Positions 51,000-62,950 of a stretch of 64,000 nt of DNA are shown piece by piece. The position numbers and the translations under genes are program-made. The stretch is from Vanilla planifolia (taxonomy: Eukaryota; Streptophyta; Magnoliopsida; Asparagales; Orchidaceae), in assembly GCA_023846275.1 (NCBI GenBank), contig CM043871.1, positions 30,906,569-30,970,568 on the forward strand, read 5' to 3'. How positions within the stretch are numbered: the first letter of the stretch is position 1; the number at the start of each line of letters is the position of its first letter. The notes under the pieces are model-generated. The model searched no databases, was not told the DNA's origin, and was given only the letters and a program-made list of their open reading frames with translations.

Positions 51000-52080
51000 C
51001 TGACTCTCTATTGTGAGTATCATCTTATGTTACAAAAAAAAACACATTATGAAAAAGCTCATAAATAACTAAAAGTAGGAAGGCAGTTCTAATATTGATA
51101 ATTATTGGATATGCAAGATGAATGATCTTACAATGCTTATCTAGTAAGTTATGGTATAGATATGAGAATATAGATATTAGACTACATAAATAAATAATAA
51201 TCTCATATTAGTTAGTTATTGAACAACTTTTGATGTTTATATGAAAATATGAGCTTATCTACAAGACTAAATATTCTTATTAATTGATATGTATTTTTAT
51301 ATTGAGTTTAAATTTTGAATAATAAGGTGTTACTCATCTTAATAATAATAAAAGGTGCAATGAAGCTTCTATACCCAAAATTTTGCATGGCATCATGCAT
51401 CTTAAAGGATGACAAATATCATAATTGTCGTCTATCTTTTACCTTGATGGAGAAGTTAATACATAAATTTTATTGTATTAGGAATTAGCATTTTTCTGTA
51501 ATAAAGAGGTTCAATTCATATGTAGACCCCTCAATCCATTGTTGCTTGGGGAGATATTGGATTGTTCGAGTTAAGCACAACTTTTGAATTGTTCTAATGC
51601 TTTGTGAGTCTAGTTTATGGCATTGTGGTGTCCCTTGTCTAGTTTAAACTTTGGTTGTTTATGAGAACAACTTCCTTACTTGATGGTAGAAACATGAATC
51701 TTATTGAGTATAATATATGAGTTGACCATTAATCTATAATGGAAATATAAAAGTATTAAATCATTGGACCTGAGAGATCTAATTCTTGGTCACATATAGA
51801 AGATGTTTGTTGTGTTGTTGGGTAAGGTGTATTAAATAACTAGATCATGGACTGCTCTCCATCCTTCCATGGGTCATCCTTATCCATCTAATGGTAGCCC
51901 CCTTTCGAACTTACCTTAATTTTTATCTCTTCCTTATGACATTAAAACCAAATTAAAAAGTTAAGCTTTAATCAATCCATCATATATAGGAAAATTTTAT
52001 TGAAAATGGAAGCACTAAACATTTGGGTCAAGTTCATATGAAGGTTGAAAGAAGGATGGTTTAAACTAAGCTTTTAAAGT
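51000..52080. mobile_element. Second extra segment in LTR family 2 copy b
   Basis: About 1.1 kb with no counterpart in copy a. It contains GGACCTGAGAGATCTAATTC at about 51,767, a phrase reminiscent of copia LTR sequence, but no coding frame. Boundaries are approximate. Confidence 0.35.
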
Positions 52081-52469
52081 GATTTTATTCATTAACTGAA
52101 TAAACAAGTGCTACAAAAGACTTGTTCTTTTATTTTACTTGATTTTTTCTCATTGTTAAAGAGTCTTTCAACCAAATGATTGTAGGTTCTTTTATATTAC
52201 CATTGTAAGTTTGTTTAGACTAGTCTTTTTGTAGGGTATTTTGGCATAGTATTGTGAGTCCTTTGGTTTTGTGTTTTATAGGGTCCTTTGGTTCAGTGTT
52301 TGTATAATTTTTTTGGCTTAGTTTGAGATTTTGTCTCCTCACTTTTGCAAAACATATTTTAATATTGCCCTAGCCTTTTTGGCTAAAGAGGAAGTAGATA
52401 AAATTTTGAATGATCTACCAAAAATCTATTATGTATTTTACTTTATTATTGATCTATCTGTAATGTATT

Positions 52470-53235
52470 CTTGCCACAAATCTTTAATAGTAGACCCTAT
52501 TTTTTGAGTCACAACAGTGAAAGTTAAAGCTTGAGAATGGAGAGAAAATAAAGAAAAAAATGAATGAGAAGAAAGTTTCTATCACAAAAGAAATGAATTT
52601 TTCAAGAAATTTTGAATTCACAAAATTCATAATTATTTTATTAATTAATCTTACTAATTTATATAGAGATCTTGATGAAATATTTTATTACAAAAAAATA
52701 TTTTAATTTTTATAACAAAATATGTGATTTTCTATCAAAATTAGAAAATTTTATAAATTCTACAAATTTTGTGCCGTTAAGCTTATTTGCATATATTTCA
52801 GTCCCACACTAGAGCATTATTCATATTTGTAGGTATTATTCCCATGTATGAGAAAGTTTTGTTATGCGTTCTTTGATTGCATCGGCATAATAAGCTTACA
52901 TACCACATGTACAAATGACGTGCGTGATTGACGACTAACTCATTCATGTGCAACACACGTGCATTGAAATGCAAGGCTGAACATGGTTAATGGGCACCGG
53001 CAGTTAACACATCATGCCTTCATGTGTGCACATTTGCACTTTTGCATATGGCATATCATCTATGCACTGTAACGCGTACTCCATTGTGTTTGTAGCAAAC
53101 CTTCATGTATGATAGTGCATGTAGTTCTTGCTGCATAGCTATGATGATTTTTGTCATTTTACCAGGTCTCTTGATTTCTTTTATAATTTTGTATTTAATG
53201 AACATGAAATTGAGCTTTTGATCGATTATAGTCTT
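52470..53235. repeat. Dispersed 0.7-kb segment, copy 2 (inside LTR family 2)
   Basis: Partner of 43,708-44,400, same orientation. It keeps the CTTGCCA start, purine tract, TTATATAGAGAT, TATTTTATTACAAAAAAATA and a GC-richer CA/TG-word part (52,780-53,110), and ends TTTAATGAACATGAAATTGAGCTTTTGATCG. It interrupts LTR family 2, whose copy a is continuous at this point. Confidence 0.6.
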
Positions 53236-53336
53236 ATACATATAATATTAAAATGTTAATAAGAGTTTTTAAAACATGTTCATAACATTAATTAAGAAAC
53301 TCAAGAGGCTTTAGTGACTTTCATTATTTTTACCTT

Positions 53337-53360
53337 TTGGTATTAGAGATTTGATATTTT
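53337..53360 (+). other. Primer binding site (tRNA-Met type), plus strand
   Basis: TTGGTATTAGAGATTTG resembles TGGTATCAGAGC plus context and directly follows the end of LTR family 2 copy b. Confidence 0.55.
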
Positions 53361-53888
53361 TATATTTATCCCCTTTTTGTGTAGATATTTTGCTCCTCCT
53401 ATATTTTAATAAAAGATTTAGATGATATAAAATGATGAATTGGCACATTCAATTATCGTGGTTGATTTTGATAAATTCAAAAGGGTTTATTCTCATTGCA
53501 ATGTCAACATTTTGGCCAAAAGAAAACACCATATTTTTGTGCTCACTCTTTATCATATCATGAAAAACTTCTTTGCTACTATTGCATAAGAATCAAATAT
53601 TAACATTAAATTTAAAAATTAAAGACATTGTCCATTCTAGGTTTGTTAAATATGTATGGGTAGCTAAAGATAAAGTAACAAATTTTGCAAGTTCTAATAC
53701 TAATTATTTTTAACCTAATGTGGTTTGTCTTAAAAAAATTAACTCTTACTCTCTTATGAGAGGGCATACCACCTTAAAAGACTGAGAAGTGCATGTAGTA
53801 GATATATAGTGGTGTTCAAAATATATGATAAGAAATACTTCTAGTATCTTAGCTTAAACCTATTAATGCTGAAGTCATAATCCTTTGA
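53361..53888 (+). pseudogene. Possible copia interior remnant
   Basis: About 530 bp between the primer site and the chromovirus LTR. A plus frame near 53,650 reads FVKYVWVAKDKVTNFASSNT followed by NVVCLKKINSY, loosely like the linker before copia protease. A weak resemblance only. It may be what remains of an element cut by the chromovirus insertion at 53,889. Confidence 0.3.
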
Positions 53889-54671
53889 TGTAACATTCTT
53901 AATTGTCAAATCAGGTACAAATTGAAATATCTCATAAAATATACCAAAATACAAAAAAATAAAGTATTTCAACTTATAAAAATGAATATATAATTAGATA
54001 GAACTTGCCAAGATGAGTCTAATGATATTTGTTTCATTTCGTTTAGAGATAATTTAGATGTTTATGAATTTTTGAAGTTAATAAATATAATTGAATAAAT
54101 AAATATATAACCAAAAAAGGTACTCTTGCTCCCTTAGTCATCCCCTTATCAATTTCAAACCCTAGGAGAGGATTTTTCGCAAGGCCAACTGAGAGCCTCA
54201 CCAAAATTTATTTCTGACAGTGAGAGCTACAAGAACTAATGAATTATTAATGAAAAGTGAGAATGTGGAGTATTTTGATGAGACGACATGGATTTGTGAG
54301 TTTCTAACCCACTATTTGTGCTTCTTACTTTTGATTTCTCTTATTTTCCATAATGTAAGTGAGGATTTGGTTTTAATTAAGATCCTATTTGGTCATTAGA
54401 TTGATGGTGTATAGAATCTCTTTGGTTTTATATGTTAGGGTTTTAGGAAAAGGAAAATCAAGAAAGAGAAATTATTTGAAGAGAAAGAAGAGAAAATTCA
54501 TAAATTTGGAGTAAGTTTTGCAATGAAGAAATTATAAATCTTGTTAAATTGAAATATTATAATTTTTTATGCTAAGTTGAGACATATTTACCTTGATAGA
54601 CTAAAATTGAGAAAATAATGAAATTAACTAACTAGATGAACAAGCAAAAATAATGAGAAAAATTATAAGGT

Positions 54672-55311
54672 AAGAACTTTGACATAAAATATTTATACAT
54701 ATGCTTGATGTGTTCCTGATTACTAAAATAAAGAAATTGTATGTGAATTTTATACAAAACAAATAAAATTGAAGAATTAATATAATGTTATTTTATATGA
54801 CTATACAAGAATTTTACTTGTAACTGGAAGCAAGTGCTCTAATATAAATATTTATTCATACGTCTGATGTGTTATTGATTGTTGAAATTAAGATATGATA
54901 TACGAATTTTATATAAAGCATGTGAAATTGATGAACTAATATAGTATTATTTTATATAACTATAAAGAAATTTGTACTTATAAATAAAAGTAAGTACTTT
55001 GACATAAATATTTATGTATATGTCTAATGAGTTGTTGATTGTTAAAACTAAGGCAATGTATGTGAATTTTATATAGTGTATGTGAAATTAATAAACTAAT
55101 ATAATACAATTTTATATAATTATACATTAATTTATATTTGTAACTAGAAGTAAGTACTTTGACATAAATATTTATGCATATGTTTGATATATTATTAATT
55201 ATTAAAATTAAGAAATTGTATGTTAATTTAGTATAAATCATGTGATACTAATGTACTGATACAATTCTATCATATGTAATATGAAATTTTATGCATATGT
55301 TTGATGTATTA
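54672..55311 (+). repeat. Four 160-bp tandem units in the 5' LTR
   Basis: The phrase AAGTACTTTGACATAAATATTTAT, or a close variant, begins each unit at 54,672, 54,832, 54,992 and 55,152, exactly 160 bp apart. Each unit continues with a TTGATGTGTT...GATTATTAAAATTAAG part and a TATGTGAATTTTATA...CTAATATAGTATTATTTTATATAA part. The array is satellite-like inside an LTR. Confidence 0.92.
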
Positions 55312-55420
55312 ATTATGTAATCATGATATTAATGTGTTGATATACAAAACATATATCTAGTTAAATATTATGAAAAACAAGGACTATATGTGTGAAAATA
55401 AAATAAAAAATTATTACTAT

Positions 55421-56120
55421 GAGGTGGCTAGTAGCCAATGTGTCACATAGTTGATATTACCATTATGAGATGGTTAATAGCAAGTGGGTCGTACTATTAT
55501 AATTTACTGTAATAATGTAGTAATTAAAAGAAATTATGAAAAGTCTAATCATGATTATACATGAAAAGATGATATGATAAATTACTAAAATGAGTTTTTA
55601 TTATAATCAAATAAACTAAAATAAGGATAATGACTTATTACCCTAAAAGAGGGAGTGGTAGCACTAGTCATAACAAGGTTTACTTCGTTATGGAAAAATA
55701 GATATAAATAAAAAAGACTGCATTAATAAAAAGATTAAAAATATAATAAGAAGTTGCATGTGTTTATTGATTCTTTTAGAGTTCTTTTTAATGTTACTAA
55801 ATACTTACATAAAATTATTTGACATGATTAAATATATAAGCATGAAATTGATATACTAATACAAAAATATGCATTTTTAAATACTATAAAAATTAGCATT
55901 ATACATGTGAAAATAAATGAAAAGAATGTTTATTCAATATTCATAAAATGATATTTATAAATAGTGAATTTTCAAAAATAAAGATGTATTGTTCTTTGTG
56001 GCTAGTGGCCAATATGCCACAATATTAAGATATTGATATCATGAATGGCTAGTGGCCAATATGTCACAAGATTTAGATTTATCATTATGAGATGGTTAGT
56101 GGCCAGTGGCTAGTAAGTCA
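55421..56120 (+). repeat. GGCTAGTGGCCAAT-type short repeats in the 5' LTR
   Basis: Variants of GTGGCTAGTGGCCAATATGCCACA occur at 55,421-55,450, 55,467-55,490, 55,997-56,021, 56,043-56,070 and 56,089-56,120. The element contains TGGCCA and can pair with itself (TGGC...GCCA). It is GC-rich in a very AT-rich LTR. Confidence 0.8.
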
Positions 56121-57006
56121 TATTATTGAGATTTACTAAAAAGAAATGGATATTAAAAATATAAAAAGACTAAGTATTATGATATGATAAATCAATAAAT
56201 AAGATTATTATTGTAACTAAATAAACTTAAATGAGAATACTATTTGACTACCTTGAGAGGAAGGGACCAACAATACTAGCTATTATAAGGTTTACTTAGT
56301 TAAGTAGAAATATGCACTGTTAAGAAAAAGATTGAAAATGTAAAAAAACAAATTCCATGTATTTGTTATTTCATTTAGAGCTTATAAAATGCTTTCATTT
56401 GTAGCATATCATACTTTTTTTATATTGTAATGTGAATTAGACCCTACTTAAATGCTATGATTGATGCTTATAATTCGACTTTACAAGTGATTGTTTCAAA
56501 TTATTACTTATTTTATATATTTATTTATTATTAGAGATAACTTGCTAAGCCAATGATGAGTGGTTTAGTCTTTCTTTGATATTAATATTTCATGTATATT
56601 AGAATTTCAACAAAAAAAGGTTATTCATGAAAATATCTTATAAGAAAAATTAAAACTACAAAGATTTGCATTATAAGAGTTGAGTTGAATGACATGTTGA
56701 TTATATGATAAATTCAATATTTTGTATGTACGTAAAAATTGGATAATGTTATAAGAAACTATAAAAACTGTAGCATGTGGTTATTGTGATGATTTTAATT
56801 TATTTACAGTTATTGGACTAAATTATTTATAATTAATAATTATTAATATAAACTATATGGTTATCATGTTATAGATATAAATATCATATTCATGTATTTA
56901 AAAATTAAAAAATAAATAAAATCTAGTGGAGGTTATGTCTATTTAAATTCTAAAATTTATGAAAAAATTAATTGAATATGTGATGAAAAAAAGAATGTCA
57001 CATTTG

Positions 57007-57018
57007 TGGTATCAAAGT
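57007..57018 (+). other. Chromovirus primer binding site (tRNA-Met)
   Basis: TGGTATCAAAGT differs from TGGTATCAGAGC at two positions and lies 4 bp after the 5' LTR end. Confidence 0.8.
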
Positions 57019-57800
57019 AAGATTTAATTACAAAAGAATTTGAGTTGAACTCTTAGGGACTGATTTGTTAAATGACATGATGCTTCAATTATTGGTCCAA
57101 TTTTTATAAGAAAGAATGGATCTAAGTTCAAGCAATAATTACAAATGAACCAAGGTTATAATCTTATATAGCTTATACTAAACCATTAATATCTAAATTG
57201 CAAACCATTAATATCTAGCTTATACAATATGACCTAGTAATACACCTTAAGGTTTATATGGTGCTAACTGAGAATAGGTTTTTATAGCTTCACAATAAAC
57301 CCCACAACCCTACATCTACGTCATCATCCAAAAAGAGGCTCTTGTATCACATGATGTTATTAGAGGCACTCTTATACTGTAAGATGTACCTATAACATAT
57401 TTATTCGATTGTAGTGCATCATATTTCTTTATATTAAATGATCTAATTACATGATTGTCAGTTGAAATGTATACATTCGAAACTCTTCTTTTAGTAAAAT
57501 TGCTTATAATAAAGGAAGTAGGCTTAGATAAATATATAAAACAACATATGAAAATCAATGGGACCTCTATTAAATTGTAATTGATTATTATATAATTATC
57601 AAAATTTGATGTTATTCTCAAAATTGATTAGTTAACATTTCACTAGGTCATTATTAACTGTTAGGAGAAAAATTAAAGATTCACATAATAGATTATACTG
57701 ATCTAACTTATTTGGGTAAGGATGAAAAGTAATTATAATATATGTTTTGAAAGATGAAAGATCAATAAAAAAAGTTTAAGAGTGTTATTTAACATCAAAA
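57019..57800 (+). pseudogene. Chromovirus leader and protease remnant (gag missing)
   Basis: The interval is far too short for a gag gene, and no gag or zinc knuckle is seen. From about 57,590 a plus frame resembles the end of the Ty3 protease (a decayed form of the VILGMDWL region) and then the linker to RT. A minus-strand 101-codon ORF (57,316-57,621) overlaps it and looks like a shadow. The element therefore lost gag, or had it replaced. Confidence 0.45.
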
Positions 57801-57829
57801 AAGGAAGTTGAAAAGAAACAACTACAAAT

Positions 57830-58560
57830 ATAAAAAGTTTTGGTGGCATGTGAACATCCACATATTTTTTGTAAATATTTACCTAGAATGCCACCTAAAA
57901 AAAGAGATTAAATTTATGATTTATTTGGTATCGATAGTAGAACCAATCTCAAAAGTATCTTATAGAATGGCTCCATTTGAATTACAAGAATTAAAAACAA
58001 AATTATAGAACCTAATTGATAAAGATTTTATTAAACCCAACATATCTCGTTCGAATGCACCTCTATATTTGTGAAGAAGGATGAAAGTTTAAATGTGTGT
58101 TGATTATAGAGAATTAAATAATATTATAATCAAGAATAAATATCATTTATGCTATATATATGAATTGTTTTATCAACTATAAAGAGCTAAAATATTTTTG
58201 AAGATTGACTTAAGATCTAGTTATCATTAATTAAAAATTAAAAGAGAAGACATTACAAAAACTATTTTTAGAACCAGATACAGTAATTTTGAATTTCTTA
58301 TATTACTTTGTGATTTAATAAATACTTCAATATCTTTTATAGATTTTATGAATAGAGTGTAAGGTAAAGATTAGATTAATTTATTATTATTATTATTGAT
58401 AACATCTTGCTCTATCTTACAAATGAAGTAAAACATAAAAGACAATTACATCTAATGTTATAAGGGCTACAAGAGCACCAATTATATGTAAAATATTCAA
58501 AATGCATCTTTTGGTTATTTAGTATATCTTTTTAAGGACATATATTTAGTACAGAAGGAA
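57830..58560 (+). pseudogene. Chromovirus reverse transcriptase (decayed)
   Basis: Reads KEIKFMIYLVSIVEPISKVS and YRMAPFELQELKTKL (57,900-58,008), then VDYRELNNIIIKNKYH (about 58,100), KIDLRSSYH (about 58,203) and FRTRYSNFEFL (about 58,270), the standard Ty3/gypsy RT order. The catalytic box at 58,395-58,403 encodes IDN instead of IDD/VDD. Several stops and frameshifts are present. The YRMAPFELQELK wording points to Tekay/Del-type chromoviruses. Confidence 0.88.
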
Positions 58561-59200
58561 TCTCTATAGATTTTTAGAAAATTACAGTTATGTCGAATGG
58601 CCCAGTTCTAACAACATAACTAAAGTGCAGAGTTTCTTAGGTTTTGGCTAGGTATTATCAAAAATTTGTGAAAGAATTTTCTTATTTTGTGGTACCATTA
58701 ATAATATTAACTCAAAAGATGGTGATTTTTCAATGGAATTTAGACTATGAAAGAACCTTTCATACTTTAAAAGAAAAGTTGACTTTAGCACCTATTTTAG
58801 CTTTATCTAAGATAAAAACTAAATTTTGGGTATAAATAGATGCATCTTTACAAGGACTTGGTTGTGTATTAATACAATATGGTAAAGTTATAGCATATGT
58901 GTCATGGCAACTATGACATCATGATAGAAATTATCATATACATGATGTTAAGCTTATTATAATTGTGTTTGTTTTAAGGATTTAGAGACACTATCTTTAT
59001 GATATGAAAATTTGTCTATTTATTAATCACCAAAATTTGAAATATATTTTCACATAAAAAGAGTTAAATTTAAGACAATGAAGGTGGCTAAAACTAGTTG
59101 AAGATTATGACATTGAAATTATTTATCATCTAGGTAAAGCTAATATTGTAGCTGATGTGTGAGCCTAAGGGTTAGTCTTTATAGCATAATATCAAACTTA
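58560..59200 (+). pseudogene. Chromovirus RNase H (decayed)
   Basis: ARYYQKFVKEFSYFVVPLII at 58,647, then FQWNLDYERTFHTLKEKLT (about 58,728-58,785), IDASLQGLGCVLIQYGKVIA (about 58,837), FINHQNLKYIF and RWLKLVEDYDIEIIYHLGKA (about 59,090-59,145), ending ANIVADV. This is the RT thumb/connection and RNase H with most landmark residues still visible. Stops at several codons, including before IDAS. Confidence 0.88.
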
Positions 59201-59439
59201 GAAGAAACACAATTAATACTTGGAATGAACCAGCTCAAATTAAATATAATATCAACAACTATTAAAAGAAATTCTTCTTAATTAGCTATTGCACTAGAGC
59301 GGTTGCAAGTTTTCAAATTTGCTCGAGATGTAGATGAAGACATCCAACAAATCAAGAGTAGAACTACTTAAGAAAAGGAAACAAATTTTTATTTAAATAA
59401 AAGAGTTTTATTTCATAAGAATAAAATATATATTTTTGT

Positions 59440-60360
59440 AATAGATACATGAAAAACAAACATTTAAATGAGGCTCATAGAACAAGATATGTAGTATATC
59501 CAAGAATCATAAAAATATATCATAACTTGAAAGTAAGATTTTGGTGAAATATTTTGAAGAAAGATGTCTATAATTATGTGATCAAATGTATGATATGTCA
59601 ATAGGTGAAATATGAGCAATAGAGACCAAGTGGGTTGTTCCAACATCTTTCTATTTTGATGTAAAAATAACAAGAAATATTAACATATTTTATAGTTAGA
59701 TTATCAAAAATCAATCAAGGATATGATGTTATATGGGTAATTTTTTATAAATTAAATAAATCAACCTATGTTTTATCCATTAAAACTACTAATTTAGCTA
59801 AAAGATTAGCATAAATTTATGTTGATAAAATTTTGAAATTACATGGAATGTCAAAAGTAATTATATTTAATCAGGATTCTATATTCATCTCATAATTTTG
59901 GAAAAAGATATATGAAGTATTTAGTACTTAATTAAGACTTAGTATAGTATTTTATCCTTAAATAAATGGATAAATTAAAAGAACTGTAAATACTTTATGT
60001 TGAGATTAAATATATTAGATTTTGGTGACAGCTAGGATACTCATCTAATATTGATTGAATTTACTTATAATAATTATTATTAATCCAGTATAAGAATGGC
60101 ACCATATGAGACATTATCTTGTAAGAAATGTTAGTCATCACTATTCTAGTATGAAATAAGTGACAAAGCTTAATTAGAGATAGAACTGATAGATCAAATA
60201 ACTCAAATGATTCATGAGAGAATACAAAAAACATAATATCATAAAAAAGTACTTTTAACTAAAATAAAAACAAGTAGAGTTTCAAGAAGAAGATCATGTA
60301 TTCTTAAAAATGAGTCTAATAAAATATGTAACTTAATTTAGTAAAGGTAGAAAGTTGAAG
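59440..60360 (+). pseudogene. Chromovirus integrase (decayed)
   Basis: The zinc-binding part is visible in shifting frames at 59,520-59,640 (VYNYVIKCMICQQVKYEQ-like, keeping CMIC). The catalytic core follows at 59,690-60,120 (TTNLAKRLA, IYVDKILKLHGMSKVIIFNQ, FSTLRLSIVFYP, INGQIKRTVN), with the SDRDxxF region altered to FNQDSIF. Many frameshifts. Role in the family: inserts the cDNA. Confidence 0.82.
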
Positions 60361-60379
60361 TCAAGATACATTAGACCTT

Positions 60380-60725
60380 TCTAGATACTAAAAAAATTAG
60401 AGAGGTTACGTACAGAGTAGTATTACCTCCAACATTGACAAATGTGTATAATACATTTCATATTTCAACTCTAAAGAAATGTATTATTGATCCATCTCAT
60501 ATTATACAATATGATCCAATCATCATAAAAAATGCAACCAAATCTAAGTTATGAAGAGAATCTTGTAAGCATCTTAACTAAAGAGATTAAGAAATTGAGA
60601 AAGAAAGTAATTCTTATGGTTAAAGTATAATGACATAATCAAACAGAATGTGAAGTTATCTGAAAACTTAAGGATGAGATGAGAAAAAAGTATTCTGAGC
60701 TATTCTAATTTTTAAGATAAAATTT
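60380..60725 (+). pseudogene. Chromovirus polyprotein C-terminus with chromodomain remnant
   Basis: A YRVVLPPTLTNVYNTFHIST stretch (about 60,411-60,470) and KKCIIDPSHIIQYDP (60,475-60,520) lead to a degenerate chromodomain with KLKDEMRKKYSELF (about 60,668-60,708). This is followed by the characteristic short DKIFTRRE-like tail just before the polypurine tract. The end position and wording support the Tekay/Del chromovirus assignment. Confidence 0.8.
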
Positions 60726-60730
60726 TTACA

Positions 60731-60740
60731 AGGAGAGAAT
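60731..60740 (+). other. Chromovirus polypurine tract
   Basis: AGGAGAGAAT lies immediately before the second LTR, where plus-strand priming takes place in this family. Confidence 0.7.
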
Positions 60741-61528
60741 TTAAAACATCCTTAATCATCCAATCAGGTACAAATCAAAATATCTAATAAAACATATCAA
60801 AATTTTAAAAAATAAAATATTTTAAGTTATAAAAATGAATATATAATTAGATAGAGCTCATCGAGACAAATCCAACTATGTTTGTTTCATTTTGATTAAA
60901 GTTCATTTAAAATTTTTATAAATTATTATAATTAATAAGTATAATTAAATAAATAAATAAATATATAACATAAAACAACCCTTTTGCTCCCTCTCTTATC
61001 CTCGTGCCCAACACAAACCTTATGAGAGAATTTTTGTGTGGTCACTTGGAAGTTTCATCAAAATTTGTTTCATCAATGATGAAAGCTATGAGAACTAATG
61101 ACATATCAATGCAAAACAAGAAAGTGGATGAATTTGGTGTAGAGCTAAGGATCCATGAGTTTTTAACTCTTTATTTGTACTTCTTGCTTTTGATTTCTCT
61201 TGTTTTTGAAAATATATGCTAGGATTTTATTCTCATTAAGATCTTATTTGTCCATTAAGTTGAAGTTATGTGGAATCTCTTAAGTTTCATAAGTTTTGTT
61301 TTCAAGAAATGGGAAAATTGAGAGAGAAAATTGCTTAAAGTGAAAGAAAAGAAAATTCATAAATTTGTAATAAGTTTTCTAATGAAGAAATTATTAAACT
61401 TGTTAAATTAACTATTATATTTGTTATATTAAGTTGAAACATGTTTTGCTTGACAAGCTAAAATTGAGAAAAGAAAGAAATTGATTGACTATAAAGACAA
61501 ACAAGAATAATGAGTAAAATTATGAGGT

Positions 61529-62168
61529 AAGTATACTGATTTAAATATTTATGTGTATAACTGATGCGTTGCTGATTATTAAAATTAAAGCATCATATGT
61601 GAATTTTATACATAGTATATGAAATTGATTAACTAATGTAGTATTATCTTATATAATTATATGAGAATTTTTTTTGTAATTAGAAGTAGGCACTCTGACT
61701 TAAATATTTATTTATATATCTATTGTGTTACTAATTATTAAAATTAAGATATTATATTTGAGTTTTATATAGATCATGTGAAATTAATAAACTAATTTAG
61801 TATTATTTTATATAACTATATGATAATTTGTATTTGTAACTAGAAGTAGGTACTTTGACATAAATATTTATACGTATACCTAATGTATTGGTAATTATTG
61901 ATATAAAGATCTTATATATGAATTTATATAGAGTAAGTAAAACTGATGAACTAATGCAGTGCTATTTTATATAACTATATAGGAATTTATACTTATAATT
62001 AAAATTAATTGCTTTGACATAAATATTAATGTATATGCTTTATGTATTATTGATTATGAAAATTAAGATCTTGCATGTATAGAATATGTGATATTGATGT
62101 ACTGATATAGTATTATCATATGTAATTATATAAAAATTTATACATATTCTTGATGTATTAACTATGTA
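61529..62168 (+). repeat. Four 160-bp tandem units in the second LTR
   Basis: Unit starts (AAGTATACTG, AGGCACTCTG, AGGTACTTTG, AATTGCTTTG) at about 61,529, 61,688, 61,848 and 62,008, the same number and period as in the first LTR. The array therefore existed before insertion. Confidence 0.9.
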
Positions 62169-62270
62169 AGCATGATATTAATGTGTTGATACATAAAATA
62201 TATATCTAGTTAAATATTATGAAAAATAAGAACTATACATATGGAAATAAATTAAGAGAATTGTTGCCAT

Positions 62271-62950
62271 GAGGTGGTTAGTGGCCTGCGTGCCACATAG
62301 TTGACATTATCGTCGTGATGTGTTTAGTGGCTAGTGGATTACAATATTGTAATTTTTTATAAAGATGTAGCTATTAAAAAAATATAAAAGATTAAGAAAG
62401 ATTATAATAAAAATAAGATATGATAAATGTATTTTTATTATAATTAAGTATATAAAATGAGGATACTGATTGATTACCTTGTGAGAGGAGCAGTAGCACT
62501 AACTAACGTGAGATTTACTTAGTTAAGTAAAAATAAGGGATAATGAATAAGACAATATTAAAAAAATATTAAAAATATAATAAGAAATTATATGTGCTTA
62601 TTGATTCTTTTAGAGTTTCTTTTAATATTACCAAATTCTTATATAAAATTATTTGACATGATTAACTATGTAAGCATGACATTAATGTGCTAATGAAAAA
62701 ACAAATATTTTTTTAATTACTATAAAAATTAGGATTAACATGTGAAAATAAATGAAAAGAATGGTAATTAAATATTAATAAAATGACATTAATGAATAGT
62801 GAATTCTTAAAAATTAAAATATGTTATTCTTTATGGTTAGTGGCTAATGTGCCACAATAGTGAGATGTTGTCATCGTGAGGTAGCTAGTGCCAATGTGTC
62901 ATAAGATTATAATTTGTTGTCTTGCGGTAGCTTGTGGTTATGGGCAAAAC
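62271..62950 (+). repeat. GGCTAGTGGCCAAT-type short repeats in the second LTR
   Basis: Variants at 62,271-62,300 (keeping GTGCCACATAG), 62,317-62,342, 62,832-62,858, 62,878-62,905 and about 62,925-62,946, matching the positions in the first LTR. Confidence 0.75.

Larger units (their letters stand above)
48885..53336 (+). repeat. LTR family 2, copy b, split by insertions
   Basis: Second copy of 45,155-46,672, spread over 4.45 kb because of at least three stretches absent from copy a: about 49,043-50,287, about 51,000-52,080 and 52,470-53,235. Blocks matching copy a occur in the same order between them. It ends at ATTTTTACCTTT just before a clear primer site at 53,337, so copy b itself behaves like the 5' LTR of a further element. 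Confidence 0.55.
53889..57002 (+). repeat. Chromovirus 5' LTR (3.1 kb)
   Basis: Starts TGTAACATTC and ends ATGTCACA, giving 3,114 bp. It pairs with 60,742-63,863 along its whole length, from the shared start (CAATCAGGTACAAAT..., ATGAATATATAATTAGATAGA) to the shared end (TAAATTCTAAAATTTA...AATTGAATATGTGAT). Inside are four 160-bp tandem units and several GGCTAGTGGCC-type elements (separate entries). The TGTAAC start, 3-kb length and following tRNA-Met site fit Tekay/Del chromoviruses. The two LTRs differ at many positions, so the insertion is old. Confidence 0.85.

Noticed and set aside
54672-55311. CRISPR array or satellite locus
   Set aside because: The units are contiguous 160-bp repeats without spacers, within an LTR of a plant retrotransposon.
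57316-57621. 101-codon minus ORF
   Set aside because: Opposite in strand to a protease-linker remnant of the chromovirus and without domain resemblance; a shadow frame.
61004-61222. 72-codon ORF as a small gene
   Set aside because: It lies in LTR sequence, and the equivalent stretch in the first LTR (about 54,170-54,370) is broken.
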